From contig JAAKBF010000382.1 in the NCBI GenBank assembly GCA_012656075.1, forward strand, positions 186,001 through 250,000: a stretch of 64,000 bases of DNA, given 5' to 3'. Below, piece by piece: positions 23,801-35,431 of the stretch. Made by a program: the position numbers and the translations under genes. Origin of the DNA: Phytophthora hibernalis (taxonomy: Eukaryota > Oomycota > Peronosporomycetes > Peronosporales > Peronosporaceae). Under the pieces are notes generated by a model. That model searched no databases and was not told where the DNA came from. It saw only the letters and a program-made list of their open reading frames with translations. Each line of letters starts with the position of its first letter. The first letter of the stretch is position 1.

Positions 23801-24417
23801 TTTGCAGAGGTCCATTTATCTGTTTATGGTGGTTTTGTCCCAACATCTTCATCCGTTGTTTGTATGTAGAGCGGATGGCGCTTGTCTTGTTGCTGTACGT
23901 ATACTTCAGAATTTGCGCCAGACTTCAAGTTGACATGGCTCCATAAGATGGCCATCGTTATGTCCTATCCTTGCCCGCTTCAAATACAGCCATACAACCG
24001 GTGCAAACTTATATTACAATCCGTTCAAGGGTATCATTGCACTGGAGATTATTTGCACCGTACTCTATGGGCACTTTAATCTGGATGTACCCTCCTAGCA
24101 TCAAGTTAGACAAATATCGTGCCTTAGCATTATCGTATTCGCGAGGTGTAGTGGGCCGGGACTCTTTTCGTTGTTCGTCTACTCTCGCCAAGCAGACCCA
24201 GCGTTGCATCGCAGCCGATCCCGGCCTGCATCTTGCAGGTGGGGTTGATGTAACAGCAGCCAATCGATGAGCCGGCTTGTTGAAAGACGTGCAACCAAAC
24301 CGGGGCAGTCCTCCAAAATTGGCGCGATTTGACTTACCATCCGGGTGATTAGAGCCCCAAGCAACCCCAGTCGCCGTCCCAATCTCCAGCACCGGACCGA
24401 GCCAGCGGGAAGTCCGT
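20890..24417. other. long gene-sparse region rich in TACATGTA and TACCGGTA
   Basis: No gene could be supported on either strand. Palindromic octamers are frequent: TACATGTA near 21351, 21590, 22366, 22398, 22764 and twice near 23282; TACCGGTA near 21526, 21999 and 22385. The final few hundred bases form the upstream region of secreted-family copy 3. Confidence 0.45.
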
Positions 24418-24432
24418 CTCATTATTCTTTTT
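24418..24432 (+). promoter_or_regulatory. initiator-like element upstream of secreted-family copy 3
   Basis: CTCATTATTCTTTTT fits the oomycete initiator (TCATT followed by a pyrimidine-rich tract) and lies 37-51 bp before the ATG. Confidence 0.5.
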
Positions 24433-24468
24433 GCAGTCTCCGTTGCACACCTCTTCATAAAAGCCATT

Positions 24469-26340
24469 ATGGCCCGGTCGAGACTCGTTCTCGCTTTACT
24501 GGTCTTGGTTGCCAGCCTGGTCAGCGCGACCGCTATCGACTGGACATTTTGGAATGACGACGACGACGCCACCATTGCTCCTTCAAAAGGAGCTACAACG
24601 ACCCCTTCGACCACCGCCCCGACCAAAATGACCACTTCAGGATCCTCTTCCACCTCCGGTACGCCTTCAACAGGATCGACTTCGGTTGGCACTACCCGTC
24701 CATCGACCAACGCACCCGCCACAGATTCGACTGCTTCTGCCAATGCCTCGGGCTCAGTTGAATTGGATACGTCGGCATCGGGATTTATCGATGCCGCCTC
24801 GATCGAGGTGAATGCTACGTTGGCCTCGGCTATTACTGCTACCAGCGAGATCAAGTCGACGTACCGCAACTGGGTTGGTCCTCGTGCCGTATCGCCTGAC
24901 GCCGCGTGTTACCGTGAAGCACACATCATGGACACATGCCCAACAAATTTCGACCGAAACGAGGCTACCAACACGTGCTGGGCCGAGTGCCCGATCGCAT
25001 ACCCAGTCCGGTGCGGTATCGAATGCATTCGTCAGAACGATGACTGTGCAATGGAGACGCTCAACAAGGTCGGTGCCATTTTTAACACGGCTTTGGCTGT
25101 CGCTACGGTCGGCGCGTCTCAGAAGCTGTGGCAGCTTGCGAAGGGTGTGACTCGCGCATTCGACTGCGTTAATATGATGATCGGTACGATGAGGTCTATC
25201 ATCCGTTACGTGCGTAACATCAAGACCACGGACCCGCAGGCCTCGACGGACAAGATTCTCAACATCATGTACCAGTCGAACAATATCGTGACGGACCTAC
25301 CAATGGCCATTTACATTTGCATGGGCTGGGACCTACCGAGGCCTCTCGATGTCTCGGGTCGTGTGCTTACGACGATGAACTGGATCTTGCTAAACGCCAT
25401 CGGATACAAGGACGATCTCGTGTCTAGTTGGAGCAAGTTCAAGGCTTTCTTGATCGGTGCTAACTTCACGGAGGCCGCCAACAAAATCAACGAGACGGAG
25501 ATCGGGACGTTGAGTGACGCCTTGAAGGCCAAGTCGACCTGCGGCTACGACCTGCGAGCGCTGACGGACCGCACGTGGAACACGGTGAACCAGCTGAAGG
25601 CCGACAACCCTTCTATCTCGGAGGACGCCCTGCGTCTGAAGATGCAGGACACTCAGCTCGTGAAGTACGACATCGCCACGACGACCAACAACTGCATGGA
25701 GCAGCTGATTGAGGAGTCCGACGAGGCAACGGCTTACAAGACCCGTGAAAAGATCCGCACGGCGTTCAGTGGCATGATCAACCAGCTCGTCTCAAAGGGG
25801 ACGAGCAACAACGGCTCGAGCGAGGATGCCAATCAGTTCATGTACACTGCTTTCAGTAAGACCTTCATTTCGATTGCCGTCACCGGTTTCGATCTGACGG
25901 GTATCACGGGTTTGATTGCCGCGTACTTACAGACGATCTGTGGCCCAACCAATTTTATGGGCGAGATCGACGATGGCACGGACCCGAAGACGCTCGGCCT
26001 GACCACCATCCAGAAGGCTTTCAACGGCAGCACCATGGCCTGGACCCGTAAGGGTGACGGTCAAATCATTGTCAACTTTAAAAGCACTGACACCAAGGAT
26101 GTGAGCGTGAATATCATGTCCGGCGGTGACAAGATCGATGAGTTGGACGTAAAAGCTGGAGGCACTGCTCAGTGGACGTCCAACATCACAGCATTGGCCG
26201 GCAAGACGCTGTACTTCGACCGGTGGCGCCCAGGGTTTTTGGGTCTGCCTGGTACCGGAGGCGGTTCATTGCTTCTGTGGGTGCCTCATGCAGATGATGG
26301 GGGTCATTTGGAGGTCCAGGCAAAGTTGAACGTGAGTTAG
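24469..26340 (+). CDS. secreted cysteine-rich family protein, copy 3 (intact reference copy)
   Basis: A complete 623-residue frame of a family I do not recognise. Residues 1-22 form a signal peptide; D24-D33 read DWTFWNDDDD directly after it; 34-95 are Ser/Thr/Pro-rich and likely O-glycosylated. A cluster of seven cysteines spans 147-193 (CYREAH ... QNDDC). A hydrophobic helix (IFNTALAVATVGASQ) and a long helical domain carry five more cysteines (FDC, YIC, STC, NNC, ICG). From about 530 to the end a beta-rich module contains VNIMSGGDKIDELDV and LYFDRWRPGFLGLPGTGGGS. There are several N-glycosylation sequons and no membrane anchor. The protein is therefore predicted to be secreted. All twelve cysteines are also present in divergent copy 5, which argues for selection. 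Role is unknown; an apoplastic effector, adhesin or membrane-active protein are possibilities only. Confidence 0.85.
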   Translation: MARSRLVLALLVLVASLVSATAIDWTFWNDDDDATIAPSKGATTTPSTTAPTKMTTSGSSSTSGTPSTGSTSVGTTRPSTNAPATDSTASANASGSVELDTSASGFIDAASIEVNATLASAITATSEIKSTYRNWVGPRAVSPDAACYREAHIMDTCPTNFDRNEATNTCWAECPIAYPVRCGIECIRQNDDCAMETLNKVGAIFNTALAVATVGASQKLWQLAKGVTRAFDCVNMMIGTMRSIIRYVRNIKTTDPQASTDKILNIMYQSNNIVTDLPMAIYICMGWDLPRPLDVSGRVLTTMNWILLNAIGYKDDLVSSWSKFKAFLIGANFTEAANKINETEIGTLSDALKAKSTCGYDLRALTDRTWNTVNQLKADNPSISEDALRLKMQDTQLVKYDIATTTNNCMEQLIEESDEATAYKTREKIRTAFSGMINQLVSKGTSNNGSSEDANQFMYTAFSKTFISIAVTGFDLTGITGLIAAYLQTICGPTNFMGEIDDGTDPKTLGLTTIQKAFNGSTMAWTRKGDGQIIVNFKSTDTKDVSVNIMSGGDKIDELDVKAGGTAQWTSNITALAGKTLYFDRWRPGFLGLPGTGGGSLLLWVPHADDGGHLEVQAKLNVS

Positions 26341-27533
26341 TCGAACCCCAGAACCCAATAGAGTATAGTTAGCGTAGTGAGTCCTGTAGATACTAGAAAT
26401 CACCGAGTAATAATAACAAGTAGATGTGAATATTTTTAAATATGTGGTGGCGAGTTCCTGCTTTCATCTTTCTAGTCGCTACAGGAGCTCTCGAATACCA
26501 TAACGCTGGAGTGACATGGCTTCCTTTGTTTGACGCGAGCGTAAGGTGTCGTGTGCGACTAGCTAACATACTGATTCGAGAAATGGGCAAAATGAGCCTT
26601 GTGTTGATCCGATAGTGATCGGCTAAAGCAACATCAGCACGGAATACCCGTCGGACGGTCTGTCCGACGGGTATTCCGTGCTGACCGCTCAACTATAATA
26701 TTGTACAGTGGTTTGCAACTCGCTTAGCGAATCGCGCAACCAAGGAATTAACATGAATTCCTTGCAAACTGGTGAAACAAGACTTAGAAGGACTCTAGTG
26801 CCCACGAGCTCCTCCATTTATCCAAATAAGCGCTCACTACATGTAGTGCTGCAACGTTGCATGTTAGCTACATGTCTGGAGTTAGAGGATACAATTTGGA
26901 ACCGTTGGTTTTTCACGTTTTCGGCCAACTGGCTATCTTGGCCACTGGCCAATGGCCTGGCCATTGGCCAGGATCTGTCTTGGTTTGGATCTGCATTTGA
27001 CTTGATACATCCAAACTTCAAGGATGCGAACGACCGCATGAAGGCTGGACTTTCTGGACGTGCAATTCGGTGCGGATGTGTTAACTGCGCCAGCGACGGA
27101 CGCTTGAAAGGAGACGTGATGAACACGTGCTTTCGAGAAATAGGTACGCTATGTACAGTAATACTGATGTCCTCTACCTAACTTACGAGTCCAAGCCAAG
27201 AACACCGTTGGAGCGTGCGAAGCTCGCAGCGAGTTGGCTACACAACGATCCAGTAGAGCAAGAAGAAAATTTAACCCCCATTTCGGTCGGAGCACAAATT
27301 CCCGCTGCGGGCTGGTCCGTCAGAAAGGTTTTGCGACCAGGTCAGACCTCAATTGCAGACCTTGCCACCGTTGACAGGACCACCTTGCGAAGCAACAGTA
27401 AACCGGGGATGAGAGCCCCATCTCCATTTCATGCTAGGCAAGAAATAATGAGATGTGCTCCGAGACAGCAACTTCAATGTGATGATTGAACGAATTGACA
27501 GCAGTGGTAGACGCACGATACTTTTTATAAATA
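26341..27533. other. intergenic with a long perfect hairpin
   Basis: Contains the 23-bp-arm hairpin at 26634-26684 and, near 26940-26975, short repeats of TGGCCA/GGCCATTGGCC. The open stretches at 26708-27489 show no recognisable domain and I do not call them genes. Confidence 0.4.
26634..26684. repeat. perfect 23-bp hairpin, 5-nt loop
   Basis: Arms 26634-26656 and 26662-26684 (outer sequence TCAGCACGGAATACCC) are exact reverse complements around GGTCT. It is about 300 bp past the stop of secreted-family copy 3. It could be a transcript-end stem, a fold-back element core or a precursor of small RNAs; there is no T-run to support a terminator. Confidence 0.85.
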
Positions 27534-29102
27534 CAGTCTTGTGCTTGAATAAAGAACACCGCATATGGAATAACCTGCCCGATTGTGTGTTGGTGGGATT
27601 GCATTCATGTAATAGTCGGATGAACTGATTTAGTACATTGCAGATCAATCTTCCACCAATCACATACTACAATTTCGATTCCACCAAATAAAAACCCGTA
27701 GACCGAGGACATCGAGAAAAAGTTAGCACGGGAGTTTGTTTGAACATCGCGCCCGTCCGGCACTTTGTTTTCATTTCTCAACTTGCAATCTCCTCAACAA
27801 GCATGCGGCCAACATCAACCGGAACGCGCGCGTTCCAAAACGCGTGCGCCTAACTAAGGCTCAAGAGCTGGAGCTGTGTAGGCGCCATCACGAGTTCCCC
27901 TCACCACTTACAACGAGCTTGCCAAGTGGGCGCGAGAAAAGTTCAATCTGTTCAAGAAGCCTTCAAAACAAGTGATTTCACGGGTGCTCAAAGGCGACAG
28001 CAGCCTCCGACCGCTTACACTCGACTGTCTGAATCGCAAAAATGTCGCCCAGCCTGCCAAGTGTACCTAGACCAGTGCGTGGTGGAGTTCGTCGTGGGGT
28101 GCGAAAGTATGCAACTCTCTTTCGGGCCAGATGATTGTCGCCCAAGCTCGAAAGCTTGCGCACCGACTCAAGATTCCCGTACCGTCTCAGTCTCGGTTCG
28201 GGAAGTCATGGTTGAGAAATCTGCAGGCTCGGTATGGCATTCGGTGGCGGCGGGCGTACGGGGAGTCGGGTGCAGTAGACTTAGAGGAGGTGGCCTCTGA
28301 TTTCCACCGTTTGCGCAGCATAATCAACCAATACGCAGGCGCGGATGTGTATAACATGGATGAAACGGGCTTCTTCTACAACAACGTTCCGCGCGGATCG
28401 ATTTGTCTAAACGAAGCGCCGGCACTAAAGCAACACAAATCGCGAATTACTCTTGCGTTATGCTGCAACGCAACAGGGAGCGACAAACGCTCGCTCCTTT
28501 TCGTCGGAAAGGCTAAGAAGCCGCGCTGGCTGAAGCACAAACGCAGCGATGTAGACTATAAATCCGCTAAGAAGGCATGGATGACAACGGACATCTACCA
28601 GACGTGGCTGCAGGACCTCAACAAATCCATGCGTGATCAATGCAGGCGAATAATATTGTTTGTTGACAATGCATCGTCGCACAGCGATGTGGGGCTCAAC
28701 CTAACCAACGTCAGGGTAGAGAAGTTGCCTCCGAACACTACTTCGCAACTGCAACCGCTCGACCAAGGTATTATTTATTGTGTGAAGCGCTCTGTTCTGA
28801 CCAAGAAGATGGACTTTGCTTTGAAACTGATAGATAATGGTACGGATGATAATCCGTATAAAGTAGGAATGGAGAAAGGAGTGCGGTGGAGTGCGGACGC
28901 GTGGCAAAATCTATCTTCGAAGACCATTCAGCACTGCTGGCTCCACACCGGGCTGATAGGAAAAGCAGATATCAGTTTCATTCTTCATTTACAAAACACA
29001 GTAGTTTATCTGTTTTCGTTCGAGCCGCTGTACCTCTAGACTCTTATTAACCTTAAATTTTGAATAAAGATCAGGTGTTCTTTATTCAAGCACAAGACTG
29101 TA
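27532..29102 (+). mobile_element. pogo/Tigger-type DNA transposon, element 1
   Basis: The element spans 27534-29100 with perfect 27-bp terminal inverted repeats (CAGTCTTGTGCTTGAATAAA... and complement) and a TA duplication on each side (27532-27533, 29101-29102), as expected for the Tc1/mariner/pogo superfamily. It carries one degenerate transposase gene (next entry). Short 5' and 3' untranslated segments separate the gene from the ends. A closely similar second copy is at 55378-57264 in the opposite orientation. Confidence 0.92.
27736..29039 (+). pseudogene. pogo/Tigger transposase (CENP-B-like HTH plus DDD catalytic domain), frameshifted
   Basis: Transposase of element 1, read in three frames. 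The N-terminal part has a helix-turn-helix region (RVRLTKAQELELCRRHHEF), a second DNA-binding segment (GKSWLRNLQARYGIRWRRAY) and then a DDE_1 catalytic domain with all three acidic residues visible: YNMDETGFFYNN, ILFVDNASSHSD and LQPLDQGIIY. The third acid is Asp, typical of pogo-type enzymes. From 28131 the frame is open to 29039 over 302 residues, so only the N-terminal third is broken. Such enzymes cut and paste the element at TA sites. Confidence 0.88.
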
Positions 29103-32100
29103 CTGTACCGGTAAGATCCTTTGTGCACTCGTCAAGGCGGCTTTCAATACATGTATAATGCAGGTGGTATACATGCATGTGCTGTACCCCGGCAGCGCAC
29201 AACCTCCTCTACAAAGTAGCAAGTGAAAAGGTGCCCACCAGGAGGAAGACTCCAGTACAGATATTTTTGCTACATGTAGGCATTACAATCTACATGTACA
29301 GTCGAGTCTACCGTAAAGTTTGGATTCAATGAGATGTGATAAAAGGTCGCTTGCTACCGGTATACTATACACGTTTTCACTAGAGGATTGGGCTACAGTT
29401 TACATAGTAGTTGTGATTTAGTTCGTACATGTATTTGTTTTCGCCGAGTGCAACTTATTGCCACTGGCAACATGCTATCCGGATATCAAAATGTACACAG
29501 AGTATGATAGATTAATATGTTCGCGACGTCAGCTTCGAAGCCGCAGCATCTGCTTGTACAGTTCCACATAACGACGAGTAGGCGAGCTTGGGCAATAAAA
29601 GTAAATGATTTTGAAAGTAAATGATAGCGCAAATCGCGTCGGCCTTCAGCGGAGCCAGCGGCAGCACCGGCTCGGTCTTTATACTGCTGTACTTTGCCTC
29701 ATTTCGCGGGTCTCTCCTATCTCGTACACTGGATGCAGATGCGAGTGTGCACGACGTAGTGGGGCTGCTCCTTCCGTGTGACGAGATGGCTGGGCCTGGA
29801 ACAGGTATAATGTTGGCTTACTTAACGTTGGTAGCATACTCATTTTCGAACAGTGTAGACGTGCTTAACGTATGATACCATTTAAGCCTCCATGTTTATC
29901 TCCTATATACTATACTTTCCACCTGTTATCCTTTCAAAAATGCAATACCTTTTACAAAAAAAGCAATTTTATAAGCTCCTTTCATTTAAAATGTGAATTG
30001 AATCGGTACCTACTTTTCTTCGAGGCAATTAGTCCCTATTGGGTTGTCCGTCCTGCACTACCAGGAAAATTCATGGACATATTTTAGTTTTTTAGGGAAA
30101 TATTTTTAATACCATCGATCCACTAGGCCATGATATCCTGAATTGTGATTCACCCAATGACCGACACTTTGCAAAGTCAAGTCAAGTATACCTCGAACCT
30201 CTCGTTAACCCTTCATATTGTAATGCAAACGCAGAAATATTATTAATAAAAGGTCCTTAATTATGAAAAGTTTCGGTTTGACCAAAGATACCACTTGTAC
30301 TGTTTGCGGTCATCTCTAAAGCTAGCTACGTTGCACGAAGTCCATGCCCACATCTACAAGCCATCACATTGTTTCGACCCTATAATAACAAAAACAAAGC
30401 CATATCCTCCAGCGATACCAGGACTCTATCGTTTCTTAGCTAAAAACAAATAGAGAACTTAACCCCCTTGATTCAGAGCAATGCTTGCGCGCACCATAAC
30501 ATAACGTGGTTGAACAAATCAGTGTGGATGCTGGGAGGGAGGACAGATATGACGATTGAAGGGATGTCGCACACTACATGTATCGTTTTCTCGCCACGAC
30601 TCTAATAATAAGAAGCCGCACAATTTTGACGAAGTCAACCGCTGTACCGTCGAAAGAGTGAAAACAGCACGTGCTCTTCTCCTCCAGCCATCTTCTCACT
30701 GGCGAGTCTCTAGTTGATGCCAGGTGGACCAAACCTGGGTTGGCAAACCATTCATATAACGTTAGCACAGTTTGCTTTAGCAAGCAAAGGGCTCCGTACT
30801 GGCGTGAAGAAGACGTCGATGGCCCTGTCCCTTCTTACCCGTGCATTGGACGACGACGGCGAAATTTTTCGGCGATGACAGTGTCAAGGCAACGTTAATC
30901 GATAGCAAATCGGGCTTTTGCCCGAACAAACAAACAATGCTGTACAGCAGTCCGAATGAGCAGCGCTAGCAGCGCTAGCAGCGCTAGCAGCGCTGCTCGT
31001 TCTAGCGCCGCTACATGTATACGGGTAGATCGGACACGCCAAAAGGCGTAATGCTTGGCTGCACCGGGCGGCAAATCTTGCGTCGAAATATTTCGCGTGT
31101 ATAGTCTTGGTCGGCTGCCTGGTCTGCACTGGACGACCAGACAAAATCGTTCGTGCAACACGATTCCAAAGTTTTTGCTGCCTTCGCCGTGTATCCTACA
31201 TGTACGGCGATTGTTGATGTGTTGCTTCCGACGCGGTGTGTGTCGCAGCCACATTGTTGCCGGTACGGACCAGCTCAAGATAACAGAGTTCGCTCGCAGG
31301 CTGCGACTCGAAGCAAGGCAATTATCCTCTCTTTAGCAGTTCTGTACGGCTATTATATTTGGCCAGGCTGTTTCATTACAGCGGAGTACGGCCATCTCAA
31401 TCCCACCAGACGAAAGGCGTTGTCCATTTCTTTTGTCGCTAATGGTCAGAGGATGCAATCGTCCTTGGTCACGACGTCGGTCTGAGGCAACTTTTCTATT
31501 AACGTACCGGCACATGTATTTCACTGTAGATTTTTTGCCCGCCTGTTATGTAATATTCGCTGGTGACAGGTTTGCAGCATTGGTGAAAAATCAAAGTACA
31601 TGTATTGCATTACGTGTATCACGGTACTTATTAATACGTGGGCTGGATTTGAGCTTTGCAGCTTCAATCGATAGTTAGTGACCTTATCCTGCTTTCGAGC
31701 AGCAGTCTTGTGCTGTGGTCATGACAAGCGCACACTATGCAAAATATAATGATATGACAATGATATGATTCATATCGCTGTCATATCATTTTAAACACGC
31801 GAGTCCTGGACAAAATACGAAAATCTGCAAAAATCCGTCGATAAATTACGGATAAATTACGACCCAATTTTCAAAAACGTCATTTAATACTATTGTCATA
31901 TTAATTGGAGTTTCATACATGTAATATGATAATACTACTACTTCAGTATCAAATACGCCAGCAGAGGTGAAGGTGAACATGATGTCTTTCTGTCTTTTAA
32001 ACTTCACATTGTTTGTCAATAACCATAATCGACGTGGCGCACAGCGTGGTGGGCTGTTCTTTGCCTCGGCTATTTATTAGTTCGACGTCAAGAGTAATAT

Positions 32101-32175
32101 ATGCATTTGATATATTATTTTGAACTATTGATGCTTGAACTTCTAATGCATATAAGGATATCACGAGTTAGCTTT
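29103..32175. other. gene-sparse region with many palindromic octamers
   Basis: No supported gene. TACATGTA occurs near 29153, 29274, 29291, 29426, 30575, 31012, 31198, 31598 and 31915. A 9-bp tandem repeat lies at 30960-30996. AATGATATGACA and its reverse complement lie about 20 bp apart near 31750-31790. An AT-rich stretch at 31815-31870 resembles one at 14775-14825 in inverted orientation. Confidence 0.45.
30960..30996. repeat. 9-bp tandem repeat (AGCGCTAGC), about four units
   Basis: Consecutive copies of AGCGCTAGC, each partly palindromic. Slippage-prone minisatellite in a non-coding region. Confidence 0.85.
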
Positions 32176-34037
32176 CTAACTAACGTTCAGATTCGCCTCG
32201 ACCTCCAAGTGGCCGCCTTCATCTGCGTGAGGCACCCAGAAAAGGAGTGATCCACCTCCAAAGCCTGGTAGACCCAGGAAACCAGGTCGCCAGCGGTCCA
32301 GATACAACGTTTTGCCAGCCAAAGCTGTGACGTTGGAAATCCACTGACCAGTACCTCCGGCTTTGACATCTAGCTCATCAATCTTGTCACCACCAGACAT
32401 GATATTTACGGTCACGTCCTCGGTGTCAGTACTCTTGAAATTGATAATGACTTGGCCGTCTCCTTTTTCGTCCACGACATTGTGCTGTTTTGAAAGGCTT
32501 TCTCGATGGTGGTCAGTCCAAGCGTATTTGGGTCCGTTCCGTCGTCAATCTCGCCCATAAAGTTCGTCGGGCCACAGATCGTCTGTAAATACGCGGCAAT
32601 CAAACCCGTGATACCCGTCAGATCGAAACCGGTGACGGCAATCGAAATGAGAGTCTTGCTCAAAGCAGTGTACATGAACTGATTGGCGTCCTCACTTGAC
32701 CCATTGTTGCTCTTTCCTGTTGAGACGAGCTGGTCGATCATGCCACTGAAAGCCGTGCGGATCTTCTCACGGGTCTTGTACGCTGTTGCCTCGTCGGACT
32801 CCTCAATTAGTTGCTCCATGCAGTTGTTGGTCGCCGTGGCGATGTCGTACTTCACGAGTTGAGTGTCCTGCATCTTTAGACTCAGCTCATCCTCCGAGAT
32901 AGAAGGGTTGTCGGCCTTCAGCTGGTTCACCGTGTTCCACGTGCGATCCGTCAGCGCTCGTAGTTCATAACCGCAGGTCGACTTGGCCTTCAAGGCGTCG
33001 CTCAGCGTCCCGATCTCTGTCTCGTTGATATTGTTGGCGGCCTCTGTGAAGTTGGCGCCGATCAAGAAAGCCTTGAATTTACCCCAGCTAGACACGAGAT
33101 CGTCCTTGTACGCGATAGCGTTTAGCAAGATCCAGTTCATCGTCGTAAGCACACGACCCGAGACATCGAGAGGCTTCGGCAGGTCCCAACCCATGCAAAT
33201 GTAAATGGCCATCGGCAGGTCCGTCACGATGTTGTTCGACTGGTACACGATGTTGAGAATCTTGTCCGTCGAGGCCTGCGGGTCCGTGGTCTTGATGTTA
33301 CGCACGTAACGGATGATGGACCTCATCGTACCGATCATCATATTAGCGCAGTCGAACGCGCGTCACACCCTTTGAAAGTTGCCACAGCTTCTGAGACGCG
33401 CCGACCGTAGCGACGGCCAAAGCCGAGTTAGCAACAGCACCGACCTTGTTGAGCACCTCCATTGCACAGTCATCGTTCTGACGAATGCATTCCATGCCGC
33501 ACTCGACTGGGTATGCGATCGGGCACTCGGCCCAGCACGTGTTGGTGATCTGGTTCTGGTCGAAGTTCGTCGGGCACGTGTCCATGATACGTGCTTCACG
33601 GTAACACGCGGCGTCGGGGATACGGCGCGAGGGCCGACCCAGTTGCGGTACGTTGACTTGATCTCGCTGGTAGCAGTAACAGCCGATGCCAGCTCAGCGT
33701 TCACCTCGATTGAGGCGGCATCAATAAATCCCGATCCCGACGCGTCCAGTTCAACCGAGCCCGCGGCACTGGCGGAAACAATCGAATTTTCCAGCGTGGC
33801 GGGCGCTTCGGTCGATGGAGTTGTCGAGTCAACCGAAGACGATCCCGGAGGTGTAGTGGAGGTGGAAGGAGATTCTGAAATAGTTGGGGCAGTGGTCGAA
33901 GGTGTCGCGGTAGCTTCCGTTGAAGGAGCAGTGGTGGCGTCGTCATCGTCATTCCAAAATGTCCAGTCGAAAGCGGTTGCGCTGATCAGGCTGGCAAATA
34001 GGACCAAGAACGCGAGAACCAACCTGGACCGAGTCAT
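32176..34037 (-). CDS. secreted cysteine-rich family protein, copy 4 (three small breaks)
   Basis: Same family as copies 1 and 3, on the opposite strand. It starts at MTRSRLVLAFLVLFASLISA, a clear signal peptide, followed by DWTFWNDDDD and a Ser/Thr/Pro-rich spacer. The cysteine cluster, helical region and beta-rich C-terminus (GKTLYLDRWRPGFLG, ending Leu-Asn-Val-Ser) are all present. Compared with copy 3 the only breaks are one base missing in a run at 33616-33619, two bases missing in a CG repeat at 33357-33362, and one base missing at 32462-32463. Between them the protein is highly similar and free of stops, so it may be intact in the organism. Together with copy 3 it flanks the pogo element 1 region in inverted orientation. 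Confidence 0.75.
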
Positions 34038-34058
34038 TGAACCGAATGAGTCGTGTCC
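34038..34058 (-). promoter_or_regulatory. initiator-like element just upstream of secreted-family copy 4
   Basis: On the minus strand CTCATTCGGTTCA lies immediately before the ATG. It matches the TCATT-based oomycete initiator and parallels the CTCATTATTC of copy 3, though the distance to the ATG is very short. Confidence 0.35.
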
Positions 34059-35431
34059 GCGATACTGCAAAAGGAGGAATGAATCGATGTTTAATCTGCT
34101 GATCAGACAGCGTGCGCGCATACGCACAGCAGTTACCCCAGCTGTAATTTTCACACTTCTTCAGCTGTAGGTGTGGGGATTGTAGCTAAGCTTACAGTAG
34201 TAACATTGTTCGATGCATGCATGATAGCAAGGATAGAACGCTTCGATGTGCAATTTTGGAGTCACTTCAACTTGAATTATTGTGCGAGATTAATCACAGC
34301 GATCGCATGTGCTAATACAGAGTTCCCGACCAAGTTGCACTGTATCGGATACCCTAAAAACAGTATCCAGAGTTCCCTGATAAAAGGGATGAGGTTGGAT
34401 CGATAAATAATCCAAGGTTTGCTCACGAATTTATACTGTATGGCGCAAGAGGTTTGATACAAAGCGTACAACTTTACAAGGTGTATTATAAATGAACTGT
34501 CATTACGGTTCTCCATTTGCCACGCACGACAAGATGGTGTGGACTTCACAGCGATGCGATATAACATATTATGTACGACAACAAGCCTAGAAAATGGAAA
34601 ATTGTATAGATCGAAGGTTCAATAGTCCCCATCCGCGCTTTGCCTGCGCGCCCTTTGGTTCGCTTCGCTCGCGATATGGCCTTGTCAATATCACCTCCAT
34701 CTAACTCGATTTCCGTAGGATTTTCCCCAGCCAATTATCTGGTACATGTATTAATAACGTTATAAGTATTTTAATAGCGTTACTTGTATTCCGGAATATG
34801 AAATGCCGTACGTGCCTTGCAGTTGCGACGTGAAGCAGCAAGCATTGATTCCCCAAGCGCGAGCGTGTGTATCGTCCACTTATTGCTGTGCGATCGCCGT
34901 TTCCTTGAAGCGATATCTCTATTATCGCATTTCTTCCATCCGATTTTCATCGCTTTCTCTAGATGTGTCGCGACCGACTACCGAAGAGAAACAAACTGCT
35001 GGAACCTACGTGCAAATCGTCAAGATGAAAGGTAAAACGCAGACTGCAAGGAGTACCCGATATAAAATTTAGTGATCGGTTGTGCCTTTTGCCATGGAGC
35101 GCTATGCAATTTTTCAGTCGCTACAATTCCTACTGTTCTCAAACATAGCTCCACCAGTGTCACCGCACCCAACGATGAAATTTTGATTAGGACGGCGCCG
35201 TCTCAGTGAAAGCTATTCACTCCCACGTCCAACGAACGCAGCACGAACAGCAACAGCTACATGTATGCTGGGACAAACAAAATATTCGTTTTATTGGTTG
35301 AAGTATGCTGTCGTGAGGACAAATCGGCCACCGCCTACATGTAGCTTCACGACCAGCTGGAAAACCGAGCGTTTGCCGCTGCTATCCGATGCTATCGATC
35401 TCCGGTCGCACAATCGCTACTGCATGGTGAG
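34059..35431. other. intergenic, nothing recognised
   Basis: No gene I can support. Contains TACATGTA sites near 34743, 35258 and 35336. Confidence 0.35.

Noticed and set aside
26708..27489. Two overlapping hypothetical genes before pogo element 1
   Set aside because: Long open frames without recognisable motifs; composition like surrounding intergenic DNA.
29621..29875. Small membrane-like protein
   Set aside because: Short, no family match, no splice or promoter support, in a repeat-rich stretch.
30884..31144. Leucine-rich coding repeat on the minus strand
   Set aside because: It is the translation of the 9-bp AGCGCTAGC tandem repeat; surrounding sequence shows no protein features.
33379..34170. 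263-residue rightward frame opposite secreted-family copy 4
   Set aside because: It mirrors the conserved minus-strand gene and equivalent shadows appear opposite the other copies; no independent features.
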